Shown: positions 8,641 to 18,189 of the stretch, one piece after another
Numbering within the stretch: the stretch's first letter is position 1
How the letters are laid out: every line of letters begins with the position of its first letter
DNA from: Dasypus novemcinctus
Lineage: Eukaryota > Chordata > Mammalia > Cingulata > Dasypodidae
Length of the DNA stretch: 64,000 nucleotides
Reading direction: 5' to 3'
Assembly: GCF_030445035.2 (NCBI RefSeq)
Contig: NC_080690.1
Location: 35,056,796-35,120,795, forward strand
Program-made: the position numbers and the translations under genes
The notes under the pieces: model-generated
What the model was told of the DNA's origin: nothing
The model's input: only the letters and a program-made list of their open reading frames with translations
Database searches by the model: none

Positions 8641-10279
8641 TGCTCCCATCTCAAGACCTGACCCTATCCCTCTGGAATGGGACACAGAGGAACCCATCTG
8701 GGTCGAGCAGTGGCCCTTGCCAGCTCACAAACTACAAGCTCTCTCTGCCCTCGTCGAAGAGCAATTACAAGCGGGGCATATTGAGCCGTCCACCAGTCCC
8801 TACAATTCTCCAGTCTTCATCATTAACAAGAAAAACACGGGCAAATTTCGCCTTCTCCACGACCTACGAGAAATTAACAAGCACATTAAGCCAATGGGAT
8901 CACCTCAGCCAGGTTGCCCGCACCCCACCGCAGTCCCCCAGCATTTTCACGCGGCTACCATCGACATCAAGGACTGCTTCTTGTCTATTCCTCTTCACCC
9001 GCGAGACTGTCCACGATTCGCGTTTACAGTCCCACGCACTAACAACCAGGGCGCAGCACTTCGATTCCAATGGCGAGTGCTACCGCAAGGTATGCGGAAC
9101 AGCCCGACCATATGTCAGCTCTATGTCAACCATGCCATTGAGCCGCTACGCTCTAAATTTCATCCAGAGCAAACATACATCCTCCACTATATGGATGACC
9201 TTCTCTTAGCAGCGAGCTCCAGCGCGCTCCTCAATGACCTACTCTCTGCAGTAATGACAAACCTTTCAAGTCTCGGACTTACCGTGCAATCTGACAAAAT
9301 CAACCCTCAACCCCCTTTTCAGTTCCTAGGCTTTCATTTTCATCAATACATTCAGCCTACCAGCCCACGAATTCATGTCTCTGACCACATGACGTTAACT
9401 GAACTCCAACGACTCTGCGGGCAAATCAATTGGCTTCGATCAGCGCTCCCCATCACAACAGCGCAGATGCAGCCCCTCTTCGAACTTTTGCAAACCAAAG
9501 ACAGCCCATCAGCTGCAGTCACTCGCACCATCACCATTACTCCTGCTGCTCAAGAAGCCGTTCAACAGGTGAACGCCGCACTCCAGCAATGCCGCCTGGA
9601 GCGGTTCTCACCTGACCTTCCAATTCTTGCCTTAGTTCTGCCAACGCCAATCACTCCCACAGGTCTCTTATGGCAAGACGGTCCTCTCCTTTTTCTGCAT
9701 ACATCAAAGAGCAAGCTCCCAAAAATCTGCCCTTTTACAAGGGCCTGGATCGCACTGGCCACTGACTTAGTACTTCTCTCCATACAAACGTACGGCATCC
9801 CGCCACACACCATAGTTTGGCCTCTAGATGCCAAGGAAGTCACTTCTCTCATCATGAACAATGCTCAAATGCAGAGCCTGATAGAGCTCTTTCGTGGCTC
9901 CTTTGACAACCACTATCCTCATCACCGATTGCTGCAGGGAATGTCTCAACTAGCGTTTTCTAACCCGTTCCGTCCATTGCCCGCACGGAACCCAATCCCT
10001 TCGGCCATCACCGCCTTCACGGATGCCTCAAAAACGGCATTTGCTGCCATCATATACACACCTGGAAATCCTGAGCCACAACAGCTACTGTTCGCGAATG
10101 ACTTTTCTGTTCAAGCAGGCGAGCTACTAGCTGTTGCTGCAGTCCTCAATCTTTACCCGGACCAACCTCTCAACATCTTCACCGACAGCCTGTACACTCT
10201 TCAAGTGTGCCGCAGCCTCCCGCTCGCTACCTTTTTACCCAGTGACTCAATCATTGATCAGGCGCTCGCCTTTGTACAA

Positions 10280-10282
10280 TGA
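10280..10282 (+). other. Premature in-frame TGA in RNase H
   Basis: The pro-pol frame reads through RNase H up to FVQ and stops at TGA. The same frame continues open for 1,146 bases to the natural end at 11431. It is the only break seen in pol. Confidence 0.9.
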
Positions 10283-11470
10283 CTGCTTGAAGAAAGGCAA
10301 CAGCCTTGGTTCATTGCTCACATTAGAAGTCACTCTGGCCTACCAGGACCGCTAGCTCAAGGTAATGATCTTGCTGATGCTTCTGTATCCAGTTGCCAGG
10401 TAAACCCAATTCTCCTTCATGAAAACCCTGCCGACAGGCCGCGACTTGGAGACTTTGTCAATCAAGCTAAGCTCTTGCATTCCCAATTCCACTTCTCTGC
10501 GCGATCCATCCGGAAGCTCTTCCCAGACCTTCCCATCGAAACTTGTAAACACCTTGTGCGCTCGTGTCGGACTTGCGCTCCGCTATTGCCCCTTGGACCA
10601 TTGCAGCCTCGGGGCGCCAACCCCCGCGGCCTCCGCCCCAACTCAAGGTGGCAATTAGATGTCACACATGTCAACGCCTTTGGCCGCCTTAAATATCTTC
10701 ATGTAGCCATTGACACCTTCTCACGTCTGTGTTATGCTGTCCCTCTCGCAGGAGAAAGCGCTAAACATTGCATCAACGCACTTCGCCAGGCTATTTTGTT
10801 CATGGGAGCTCCCTGGGATCTCAAAACCGACAACGGACCAGCATATCGCAGTGCCACCTTTGCCAACTTTGTGCAAATGTACCACATCACGCACCATTTT
10901 GGCATCCCATACAATCCACAGGGGCAAGGAATCGTTGAGCGCACTCACCAACAGCTCAAGCTACTCATTCAAAAAGAAAGGGCTTCCTCTCCCCACAAAG
11001 CCCCTGCCGATGTCATCACCGCCTGCCTCATTCATCACAATCTCCTGACCTTCGATGACCAAGGACTTTCCCCCACCCATAAACACTGGGGACCCATGTG
11101 GCAACCTTCGCAAGTTCCTCTCGTTCATTGGAAGGACCCCGCCACAAACCTTTGGCAAGATCCAGCTCCTTTACTAGCGCAGGGGAGAGGCTTTGCTTGT
11201 GTCTTCCCAGACTCCGAGCCACAACCGCTCTGGGTTCCTGGGCGCTACATCCGGCCTGCCACCAACCCCAAGGTTCCACCGAATGATGAACACACCACGC
11301 CCTCCGTAAGAGATAACATCGACTGCGGAAGCCCAGATGTCGCCCCATTTATTCAAATTCAGTGCCAGCCAGCCCCCCCCCCGACATGCTTATGCTTAGA
11401 TAAGTGCTCTCTCCGAATTTCCCTCTGCTGATTGCCCCCCCCTGTGAGGGCTCTCTTTTTCTTCCTTTGT

Positions 11471-11478
11471 CATTACAG
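11471..11478 (+). promoter_or_regulatory. Candidate env splice acceptor
   Basis: A pyrimidine-rich tract (ctctctttttcttcctttgt) is followed by cattacag|atctcc. Positioned 40 bp after the pol stop, it would join the leader from 6330 and give a subgenomic mRNA whose first ATG is at 11619 and second at 11813. Confidence 0.65.
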
Positions 11479-11618
11479 ATCTCCCAAGGACCTGGCTACA
11501 CACACCCTACAAAAGGAGCCCTTGCCGCCTCAGCAACCCGCGGCTGAAGCCACTGAAAAAGGCCTGGCCTCCACCCGAACGTGCCCTATAGCTCACCAGA
11601 AGAGAGCTCCCGGCGCAA

Positions 11619-11816
11619 ATGCTCCTCACACTCCCCTCGCACCCACTCCTGCTCTGCTTCTTCCTTGTAATTTTCATTTTCCTAACAATCTTCTCAGCTG
11701 TTTGTCTCGCGGCCACAGCCCCAACAGATTGGAACCTCCGCCAGCGCCTTCTCCTCGCTGTTGCCTTTCTACTTCTAATTTGCATTTTCACCTCTCTCGT
11801 CGTCCTCCTCCCATGA
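11619..11816 (+). CDS. Small two-membrane-span ORF upstream of env (65 aa)
   Basis: I do not recognise this ORF. ATG 11619 is the first ATG downstream of the predicted env splice acceptor at 11478, and there is no other ATG before 11813. The 65-residue product has two long hydrophobic segments, about residues 10-32 and 45-64, separated by a short polar loop (ATAPTDWNLRQR). It would be a small hairpin membrane protein. Its TGA (11814-11816) overlaps the env ATG (11813-11815) as ATGA, an arrangement seen in termination-reinitiation coupling. Both starts have weak context (C at -3), so leaky scanning is also possible. It lies in +1 frame relative to env and pol. It may be an accessory gene, an upstream ORF controlling Env output, or chance hydrophobicity from T/C-rich DNA. 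Confidence 0.5.
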   Translation: MLLTLPSHPLLLCFFLVIFIFLTIFSAVCLAATAPTDWNLRQRLLLAVAFLLLICIFTSLVVLLP

Positions 11817-11896
11817 CCACTATGCGCCCCCAGACAAACACATCTGAGTCTGCCCCTCCTGCGCCATCACCTGTGGGAGCCACACCAGCTCTCTCT

Positions 11897-11953
11897 CGCC
11901 GCGAACGACGTCGGCGTCGCTTCCTTGCCCGCCGCCTGAGCCATCTTTCCCTT
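11897..11953 (+). other. Arg-rich and NES-like motifs in the Env leader
   Basis: Residues 29-41 (RRERRRRRFLARR) form a dense basic block. Residues 38-47 (LARRLSHLSL) fit L-x3-L-x2-L-x-L, a CRM1-type export spacing. Both lie in an approximately 90-residue leader before the hydrophobic signal core. Known betaretroviral leaders act as RNA-export proteins (Rem, Rej; compare spliced Rec); the same role here is inferred. Confidence 0.5.
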
Positions 11954-12781
11954 GAAGATGATAACCCCATCGAGCGCCAAGTTCTCCAGCGGGCCCGCTC
12001 TGCCCATACCCACGCCCCCTGTTCCCCCACCCTCCCCCATCTCGTCCATCTCCTCATCCTCATGCTGTCTCTGGCCTCCTCTGCTCAGAGCTCCTCTTCC
12101 CATCAGCCATTCAACTGGACCCTCCACTCATTCCCAGAAAAACGCATTCTTGCTTATAACGTCACTAGCGTAGCTCCTTCCTTCTTCACGCACGTTTGTC
12201 CTCTTGCTGGAATTTCCTTCCGTCCCGAATGCCGGGTAGAGAACATCAGAAAAGCAAAAGTGGGCTTTCACCTTCCTTCATCCTGTCAGGGTGGAAATAC
12301 AGCATGCCTGCTTACCCGAAACAACCGCCTCCTTGGCCCTCAATTCAATCCCGTATCCGGCTTTTACATCTGCCCTGCTAGTGCTCGAGGTTGTCATGAC
12401 CCATCACAATTCTTTTGCCCTTCCTGGGGATGTGAGACCATGGCCTATGGTTGGTCCAATGCCCCCAACAGAGACCCATATCTCTCCTTCCGAGTCGCCA
12501 ATAGCACCCGCTGGGACTTCATCTGGCTGACTGTGAAAAACCCAAACGACGATACCTGGCTGGCTGCTCGCCCCTATGGACTCCGGTTGTTTATGAGCAA
12601 CTACGATCACGGCGCTCTGTTTGAAATCCAAAAGCGCCCCGTCTCCAACCCACCTTCAGCCATTGGCCCCAATCAAATTCTTAACCCTCCCCCCTCATCC
12701 ACTGTCCATCTTCCGTCCCCGTCTACTCTTTTCAATGCCTCTTCCACCTTGGCTACTACCGCACCCTCTACAGGCCTCAAT

Positions 12782-12791
12782 CCCCCCCCCC
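12782..12791 (+). repeat. C10 homopolymer at the env frame change
   Basis: Ten consecutive C between caggcctcaat and gctcctcg. The SU frame upstream and the TM frame downstream differ by one register, and both are open across this run. A homopolymer length change or an assembly error is the simplest explanation. Confidence 0.7.
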
Positions 12792-13949
12792 GCTCCTCGT
12801 ATGCTACCTCACCCTCTCCCCTCCTCCAGCCCCTACTTCAAACTTCTAAATGCTTCCTATTCCTCTCTCAACACCTCCCACCCTAACCTCACCCGCTCCT
12901 GCTGGCTATGTCTTTCCCCCAGCCTCCCTCTCTACGATCCACTCGCAATCCCCTCATCACTTTTTAACTCCTCTACCGAAGATTCCCCTTCTTCCTGCAA
13001 TTGGAATCAATCCACTCATGTTCCGCTTACTCTCACACACATCTCTTCCAACGGCCTGTGCGTCCACTCCCGCTCAACCCCCACTCCTAAGCTTACCATT
13101 TGCTCCAACTATACCTCCCCAGATGTCTCCGCCAAATACTTAATCCCCCTAAATACTACCCAATGGCTCTGCTCCTCTACCGGACTTACCCCATGCCTAT
13201 CAGTCGCCACTCTCAACGTAACCAACGAAACGTGTGTCCTCATCCTCCTTACGCCTCGAGTCATCTATCACACTCCAAGACATTTCTTTGAAGCCTTCGA
13301 TCACACCCAAGAAGCTATCTACCTCCACAAACGCGAACCTGTCACTGCTGTGCTCACTGTCACTTCCCTCCTGGCTGCAGCTGGGGCTGCCACTGGTGTC
13401 ACAGCCCTGTCCACACAAGCCTCCGCCCTCCAAAACCTCAGACAGGCAGTTGACACTGACATCATCTACCTCCGAGATGCAGTCAAATATCTTAGAGACT
13501 CTCTCAATTCCCTTTCCGAAGTTGTTCTGCAAAACCGCCGAGGCCTTGACCTCCTCTTCCTTAAAGAGGGTGGCCTGTGTGCAGCTCTAGGAGAAGAATG
13601 CTGCATCTATGCCAACTATACCGGCTTAGTAGACTCCAGCCTAAAAGAACTTGAAAAAGGCCTTAACCAACGCCGACTCGAACGAGCCCAGGCCGCCGGC
13701 TCTTGGGGCTTCCTGCAGCCCCTCCTCCCCTACCTCCTGCCTTTATTAACACCAGTCTTACTCCTCGTCTTAGGTCTTACCGTTGGTCCCTGGGCCATTC
13801 GACGAATCGTTCACCTTGCCAAAGATCAAGCTAACAGCGTATTTTCCTCCTTCGTCCAGGTCCATTACCAACGTCTCGCTACTACTGATCCCACTTCCCG
13901 CCCTCGCCCACGTCCTCGCCCCTTTTCCCACCGTACATCCCGCCTGTAA

Positions 13950-14276
13950 GGCTACCTGCTGTAAGACTCCCTGCCTCTAGCCGCCGGTACAGGTTTGTTT
14001 CCCTCGGCGTAAAGGGCTTGGGTGCACCCTCCGCCCCCCTTTATTGCTATATGTCCGGGAAGTCGTCGCAGTTAGTTAGCCACAGTGCAAGCCTCCCCTA
14101 AGATCGTGCGCAACATCATGCTAGACATCTCGTCTAGCGCCGGCACGCACCGACCCTAAAGGCTATGCATGCATCCTGATCAAATGCTATGTCATTTGCC
14201 CGTGGCCGGTCAATTCTGCCCCCATACCCCTCGCCCTCCCCCGCCTATTCCTCTATTCCCTCATGCTTCCCCTTTT
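13950..14276 (+). other. Non-coding spacer between env and 3' LTR
   Basis: About 330 bp without a convincing ORF, lying where type D betaretroviruses carry their constitutive transport element. It contains a hairpin candidate at 14106-14150. Confidence 0.55.
14106..14150 (+). other. Hairpin with internal loop in the env-LTR spacer
   Basis: GTGCG (14106-14110) pairs with CGCAC (14146-14150), and GCTAGAC (14120-14126) pairs perfectly with GTCTAGC (14132-14138) around a 5-nt loop. An internal loop of about 9 and 7 nt separates the stems. It is a candidate RNA export element by position and shape only. Confidence 0.4.
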
Positions 14277-14291
14277 AAAAAACAGAAGGAG
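14277..14291 (+). promoter_or_regulatory. Polypurine tract candidate
   Basis: AAAAAACAGAAGGAG, purine-rich except for one C, ends four bases before the 3' LTR. It is the expected plus-strand primer region. The separation by CAAT is slightly unusual. Confidence 0.55.
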
Positions 14292-14295
14292 CAAT

Positions 14296-14701
14296 TGTTG
14301 CTGCCTCCCTCCACCCCTCCTCCCAGCCTTTGTTATCTTCTTCTCCCAGCCGTTGCTGTCCTTCCCGCCAGTCCCGCCCACAGTGCCAACATATAATCTG
14401 CCTCCTCCCTTAGCCACCGCTTACCTCATAGCCGCCTGCCCAGTTCCGCCTATCCACTACCGCCCCGTAGTTAACCCGCCCTAGCTCCTACCCCTCCCCT
14501 CTACCCAACCTTATATAACCAAATGCACTCCCGCAATAAAGTAGACTAGCTCATGCACTCTAGCAGTCTCCGTGGTTTTTACTGCGCATCCCCCGCACCT
14601 GGAGAACCTAAGTCAGTGACGCTGGCTTAGGGGCTCACCGCTGAGCCGTGGAAGTCAACCCGTTCTCTGCATGTCGCAGGCTAAACTGTAGCCACGCAAC
14701 A
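14296..14701 (+). repeat. ERV 3' LTR (406 bp)
   Basis: Starts TGTTGC and ends GCAACA, a perfect 6-bp terminal inverted repeat. TATATAA is at 14512-14518 and AATAAA at 14535-14540. Same length as the 5' LTR with five substitutions. Confidence 0.95.
14535..14540 (+). terminator. Polyadenylation signal in 3' LTR
   Basis: AATAAA in the context cgcaataaagtag, followed about 35 bp later by a GT-rich stretch (ccgtggttttt). This would end proviral transcripts. Confidence 0.7.
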
Positions 14702-14707
14702 CAATTC
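14702..14707. other. ERV target-site duplication, right copy (CAATTC)
   Basis: Direct repeat of 5829-5834 immediately after the 3' LTR. Confidence 0.9.
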
Positions 14708-15245
14708 AATCCAAAAAAAACGCCTTTCCCAATATTTGCAAATTAGCCTTGTGTTGGCTATTGTTCTCCTTCAGTGTTAGTCCTCCACCAAGAAGATCAG
14801 CCCAAGGCCAGTGTTCTCTGTCTTTTCTGATCCCTGCCTCTGAAAGCCTTGGGAATTCCCCTGTTTACAGGAATCCAAATGTCCCCTCTACTCACTATGA
14901 GATAGAGTTTCTTCCCATCTTGGGTGCTCAATGATATGACTTAAAGGTAGTAACCTTTTGCACAGGCTGCTTTGGCTTAATTGTTTCTTACACTGCTGTA
15001 GTAGTATGCAAGCCCATGGGACCTTTCTGGTAGGGTGAGCCAGAGATGAGTTGCCTGATTCACTCTTTCAGGCTGCTACCCAATAAATTGGCACCAGCAT
15101 ATAGGCACCCCAGAAAGGGCATCAGGGGTTACTCTGCTCCCTTTGAAACAGGACCTGGAACCCACAATGAGAGCACAGGCTAGCTCCACTCTGCCTCAGA
15201 GAAGGGGTGGGTGAGGGACAATCCAGGGTGCCACAAGCTTCTCCC
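14708..15245. other. Sequence right of the ERV, no gene seen
   Basis: Probably the continuation of the antisense LINE-derived region into which the ERV inserted. It has no convincing ORF and no other recognised repeat. Assignment by position and weak similarity only. Confidence 0.35.
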
Positions 15246-15249
15246 ACTA

Positions 15250-15762
15250 TTTTTTTTCCACTTTTTTTTATTTTTTGAAAGATACTTAGATTACATAAAT
15301 GTTACAGAGAATATATAGGAGATTCCCATATCCCTTGTTCCCCACACCTCCCACATTTTGCCATATTAGCAAATCTTTCATCAGTGTGGTACATTCATTG
15401 CAATTGATAAACACATTTTGGAGCATTGTCACTAAGCATGGATTATAGTTTATATTGTAGTTTACATTCTCTTCCATTCAACTCTGTAGGTTATGTCAGG
15501 ATAAATAATGGCCTGTATCTGTCATTGTAATTTCATTCAGGATGATTCTCAAGTCCTGAAAACGCCCCCCTATTATACCTGTTTTTCCCTTTCTGTAACC
15601 CCAGGACATCCATGGGTCCCTGCTTCCACAACAGTGGTGTTTCTTCCATTGCTAGAATCAAAATAAGTCTATAGTAGAATACTGGTAATTTATTTTAGTT
15701 CATAGTTCATTTCCCAATCTGAGGGCTCTGGGATGGTGATGCCCACTCCACTATTAATTGAT
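15250..15762 (-). repeat. LINE-1 3'-tail, antisense
   Basis: Begins with a T-run and carries blocks shared with other L1 tails in the window (cccatatcccttgttccccac; cattcattgcaattgataaac; ttatgtcaggataaataatgg). It is flanked by 'ctcccactatttttttt' at 15242 and 15764, a target-site duplication. Confidence 0.6.
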
Positions 15763-15770
15763 CTCCCACT

Positions 15771-16222
15771 ATTTTTTTTTTTTTACAGTCAAAAAACAAA
15801 TTGCATTTATTATCTCCCTCATTTCTATGGGTCATTAATTCTGGGGCAGTTTCCCTGTGTGTTCTCAGGGTTCCCCGGGGTAGCAGTCAAGTTGTCATTT
15901 GGGGCTGCAGACATCTGAAAGGGTGGCTGGGTCTGGAGGGTCCCCTCCAAGCTCACCCATGGGGCTGAGGGCAAGAGGCCTCACCACATGAGCCTCTGCT
16001 CAGGGCTGACCCCCATGTGGCCACTGGCTTTCCTCAGAACAGTGATCAGCGAGACATGGGGTGAATCACTGAAAAAGAAAGAGACAGCCACAGAGCCACA
16101 GACACCACAGGTTCTTTTAGAACCCAAGTAGGAAGGGTGCACCATCCCCTCTCCACAAGCCTCTTTTCAAGGTCCCCAGGAAGCAGGTACCACATTACCA
16201 CATCCAGGAGCCCTTGGACAGG
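15771..16222 (-). pseudogene. Processed retrocopy fragment (3' UTR-like), antisense
   Basis: Read on the minus strand the segment ends with AATAAA (TTTATT at 15806-15811), then about 20 bases, then a poly-A run (T-run at 15772-15784). Flanks 'atctcccact' occur at 15762 and about 16225. This is the signature of an L1-mobilised mRNA copy. The parent gene is not recognised, and no open reading frame of note is present. Confidence 0.55.
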
Positions 16223-16329
16223 GATCTCCCACTCTTTTTAAAGCTGTGTTTTCTTGATTCAACATTCACCCAGTTACTGAGACCCTTTATCTGTTTTCTG
16301 GAGTTTTGAGGAAGATGGCTTTGCCAGTT

Positions 16330-18178
16330 TTTTTTTTTTTCATTTAAAACCTTTTATTGAAGCATATCATTTATACATGAACATACATAAACAATAAGTA
16401 TATAGTAAAAGTTGTGAACTTACAAAGCAAACATGCACATCAGCCTACAGGGTTGCCATATGTCACCCCACACCAACGCCTTGCATTGTCATGAAATATT
16501 TGTTACGAACTATGAAAGTGCATCATCAAAATATTACTAACTATAGCCGATATCTTACATTTGGTGTATTTTTTCCCCAACCCAACTGATTATACATATT
16601 TTTTCAAAACATGCAATCAGTGGTATTTGGTATAATCACAGAGTTGTGCATTCATCACTTCAATCAATATTAGAGCGTTTTCATTTACTCTAAATAATAA
16701 TAATGATAATAAACAAAGAATAAAAAACAGAAAACCCTCTACCGCTTAATAATCACTGTTCAATCTCTCTATCCTTCCCCGGCCATACATAACTGCTATT
16801 CTATTTCTATATTTCTAATTTATTTGTGTTTTTATTTTGTATAGATGGATTCAAACAATATGTAGTACCTTTTGTCTAGTTTCTTTCACTTAGTATATTT
16901 CATTTTTTATTACCCTTAATGAAAGATTATTAATATTTTACTATACACTTCTGTCCATGGTTTATTTTGGTTGTATTTTTGCCTGATAGTAACAGCTAAT
17001 AAAGTACATTTGTTCTGTTTCAAAGAAAAAAATATGCAATATTACCCACACTCACGTTTTACATGAGGTTTTGCTATAGTATACAGTCCAATGTTACAAT
17101 TTTTAAAGTTTTCCTTCTAGTAATATACAAGAACTAAGACTTTTCCTTCCACTCACTATCATACCCATTAGCACTGCAAGTTAAAAAAAAAATGTGCTTT
17201 CACCATTTCTATTCATTTCCAAAGATTTACTAATAACCTTTTTACCAATTATGCACAGATTAAATTTCAGCTTTCCATTCTCTAACCTCATTCTGTTTTC
17301 TGGTGACCTGTATTCTAGTTATTAACTCCATGAATTTACTCAATATATTTAGTTCGTAATAGCTCAATCACACAATATTTGTCCTTTTCTGTCTTGCTTC
17401 TTTCGTTTCACTCAACATAATGTCTTCCAGGTTCATCTACATTTTCATATGCTCCATGACTTCATTTCCTCTTGCAGCTGAGTAATATTCCATCATATGT
17501 ATACACCACAATTTGTTTATCCATTCATTAATCGATGAACATCTGGGTTGTTTCCATCTTTTGCTAGTTGTAAGTAAATCTGCTATGAATGTTGGTGGGT
17601 TAATGTCTATTCATGTCCCTGTTCTCAGTTCTTCTGGGTATTTACCTAGTAGAGGTATTGCTGGGTCACATGAAAAATCTATATTTAACTTCTTTAGGAA
17701 CTGCCAAACAGTCCTTCACAGTGGCTGTACCTTCCTACATTCCCACAAACAGTAAGTAAGCATTTCTCTCTCTCCACATCCTCTCCAATATTCATAGTTT
17801 TCCATCTTTTTAGTAGTGGCCATTATAATAGGTGTGAAATGATATCTCATTATAGCTTTGATTTGTAATTCTCTAATCACTGGTGATGTTGAACATCTTT
17901 TTTCTTGTGTGTGTGTTTTTGTTTTTTTTTTTGCTGTTTGTATTTCATCTTTGGACAAGCGTCTATTCAAGTCTTTTGCTCATTTTTGAATTTGATTATC
18001 TTTTTATTGTTGTGTTACAGAATCTCTTTTTATATCATGGATTTTAAACTCTTATTGGTTATGTGATTTACAAACATTTTCTCCCATTGAATATGCTACC
18101 TTATCACCCTTTGAGGTTCAAAAATGTTTAATTTTGAGGAGGTCCCATTTATCTTTTTGTTTTTTTTTTCATTGATAG
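16330..18178 (-). mobile_element. 5'-truncated LINE-1, antisense, with target-site duplication
   Basis: Starts with a T-run (poly-A tail), then 3' UTR-like sequence, then ORF2 C-terminal-like sequence on the minus strand around 17400-17960. It ends near 18178. Flanks 'ggctttgccagtttt' (about 16316) and 'ggctctgccagtttt' (about 18180) match at 14 of 15 positions. Coding capacity is lost. Confidence 0.7.
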
Positions 18179-18189
18179 TGGCTCTGCCA

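Larger units (their letters stand above)
8150..11431 (+). pseudogene. pro-pol: ERV protease-reverse transcriptase-RNase H-integrase, one in-frame stop
   Basis: The frame opens at 8150, after a TAA at 8147, in -1 register to gag, and would be expressed by ribosomal frameshifting. Protease: LLDSGAE with the catalytic DSG at 8351-8359. RT: SPYNSPVF and LPQGM-NSPT blocks and YMDD at 9188-9199. RNase H: Asp 10022, Glu 10121, Asp 10184. A TGA at 10280-10282 interrupts RNase H before its last catalytic part. The frame is then open again to 11431. Integrase: zinc-binding His 10478 and 10490, Cys 10565 and 10574; DD35E at Asp 10658, Asp 10829 and Glu 10937. Protease and RT share one frame, and there is no room for a dUTPase before the protease, unlike most betaretroviruses. 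This copy would make a Pol truncated in RNase H. Confidence 0.9.
11813..13949 (+). pseudogene. env: ERV gamma-type envelope, broken by one frame change
   Basis: Surface and transmembrane glycoprotein for receptor binding and membrane fusion. ATG 11813 opens a long leader: an Arg-rich block at residues 29-41, then a hydrophobic segment at 76-89 ending near LASSA. The SU part runs in this frame to a stop at 12884-12886. The TM-containing part is in the +1 frame (open 12621-13949). The change most likely lies in the ten-C run at 12782-12791. Later motifs: CWLC at 12900-12911, a dibasic KR at 13329-13334 as candidate cleavage site, a hydrophobic fusion-peptide-like stretch, the LQNRRGLDLLFLKEGGL block, CX6CC at 13578-13604, a membrane span near 13720-13800 and an Arg/Pro-rich tail. 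CWLC plus CX6CC identifies the gamma-type Env also found in type D betaretroviruses. This copy cannot make a full-length Env unless the C-run length differs from the assembly. Confidence 0.88.
5835..14701 (+). mobile_element. Endogenous retrovirus, beta/gamma chimera, nearly complete
   Basis: An 8.87-kb provirus with 406-bp LTRs, a tRNA-Pro PBS, intact gag, pro-pol in one frame with a single in-frame TGA, env with one frame change, a purine-rich tract and a 6-bp target duplication. Gag has two zinc knuckles, and RT and integrase have class II (beta-like) motifs. Env is gamma-type (CWLC, CX6CC, a conserved TM heptad/ISD block). It sits in + orientation inside an antisense LINE-1, about 17.6 kb upstream of CES5A exon 1. 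With one break in pol and one in env, this copy cannot itself encode full-length Pol or Env. High overall similarity between the LTRs points to recent integration. Confidence 0.95.

Noticed and set aside
11867-12127. Minus-strand ORFs opposite the env leader
   Set aside because: Low-complexity antisense of Arg- and Pro-rich coding sequence.
15771-16222. Possible functional small gene
   Set aside because: Poly-A tail, AATAAA and target duplications identify a processed retrocopy of a 3' UTR; no ORF.
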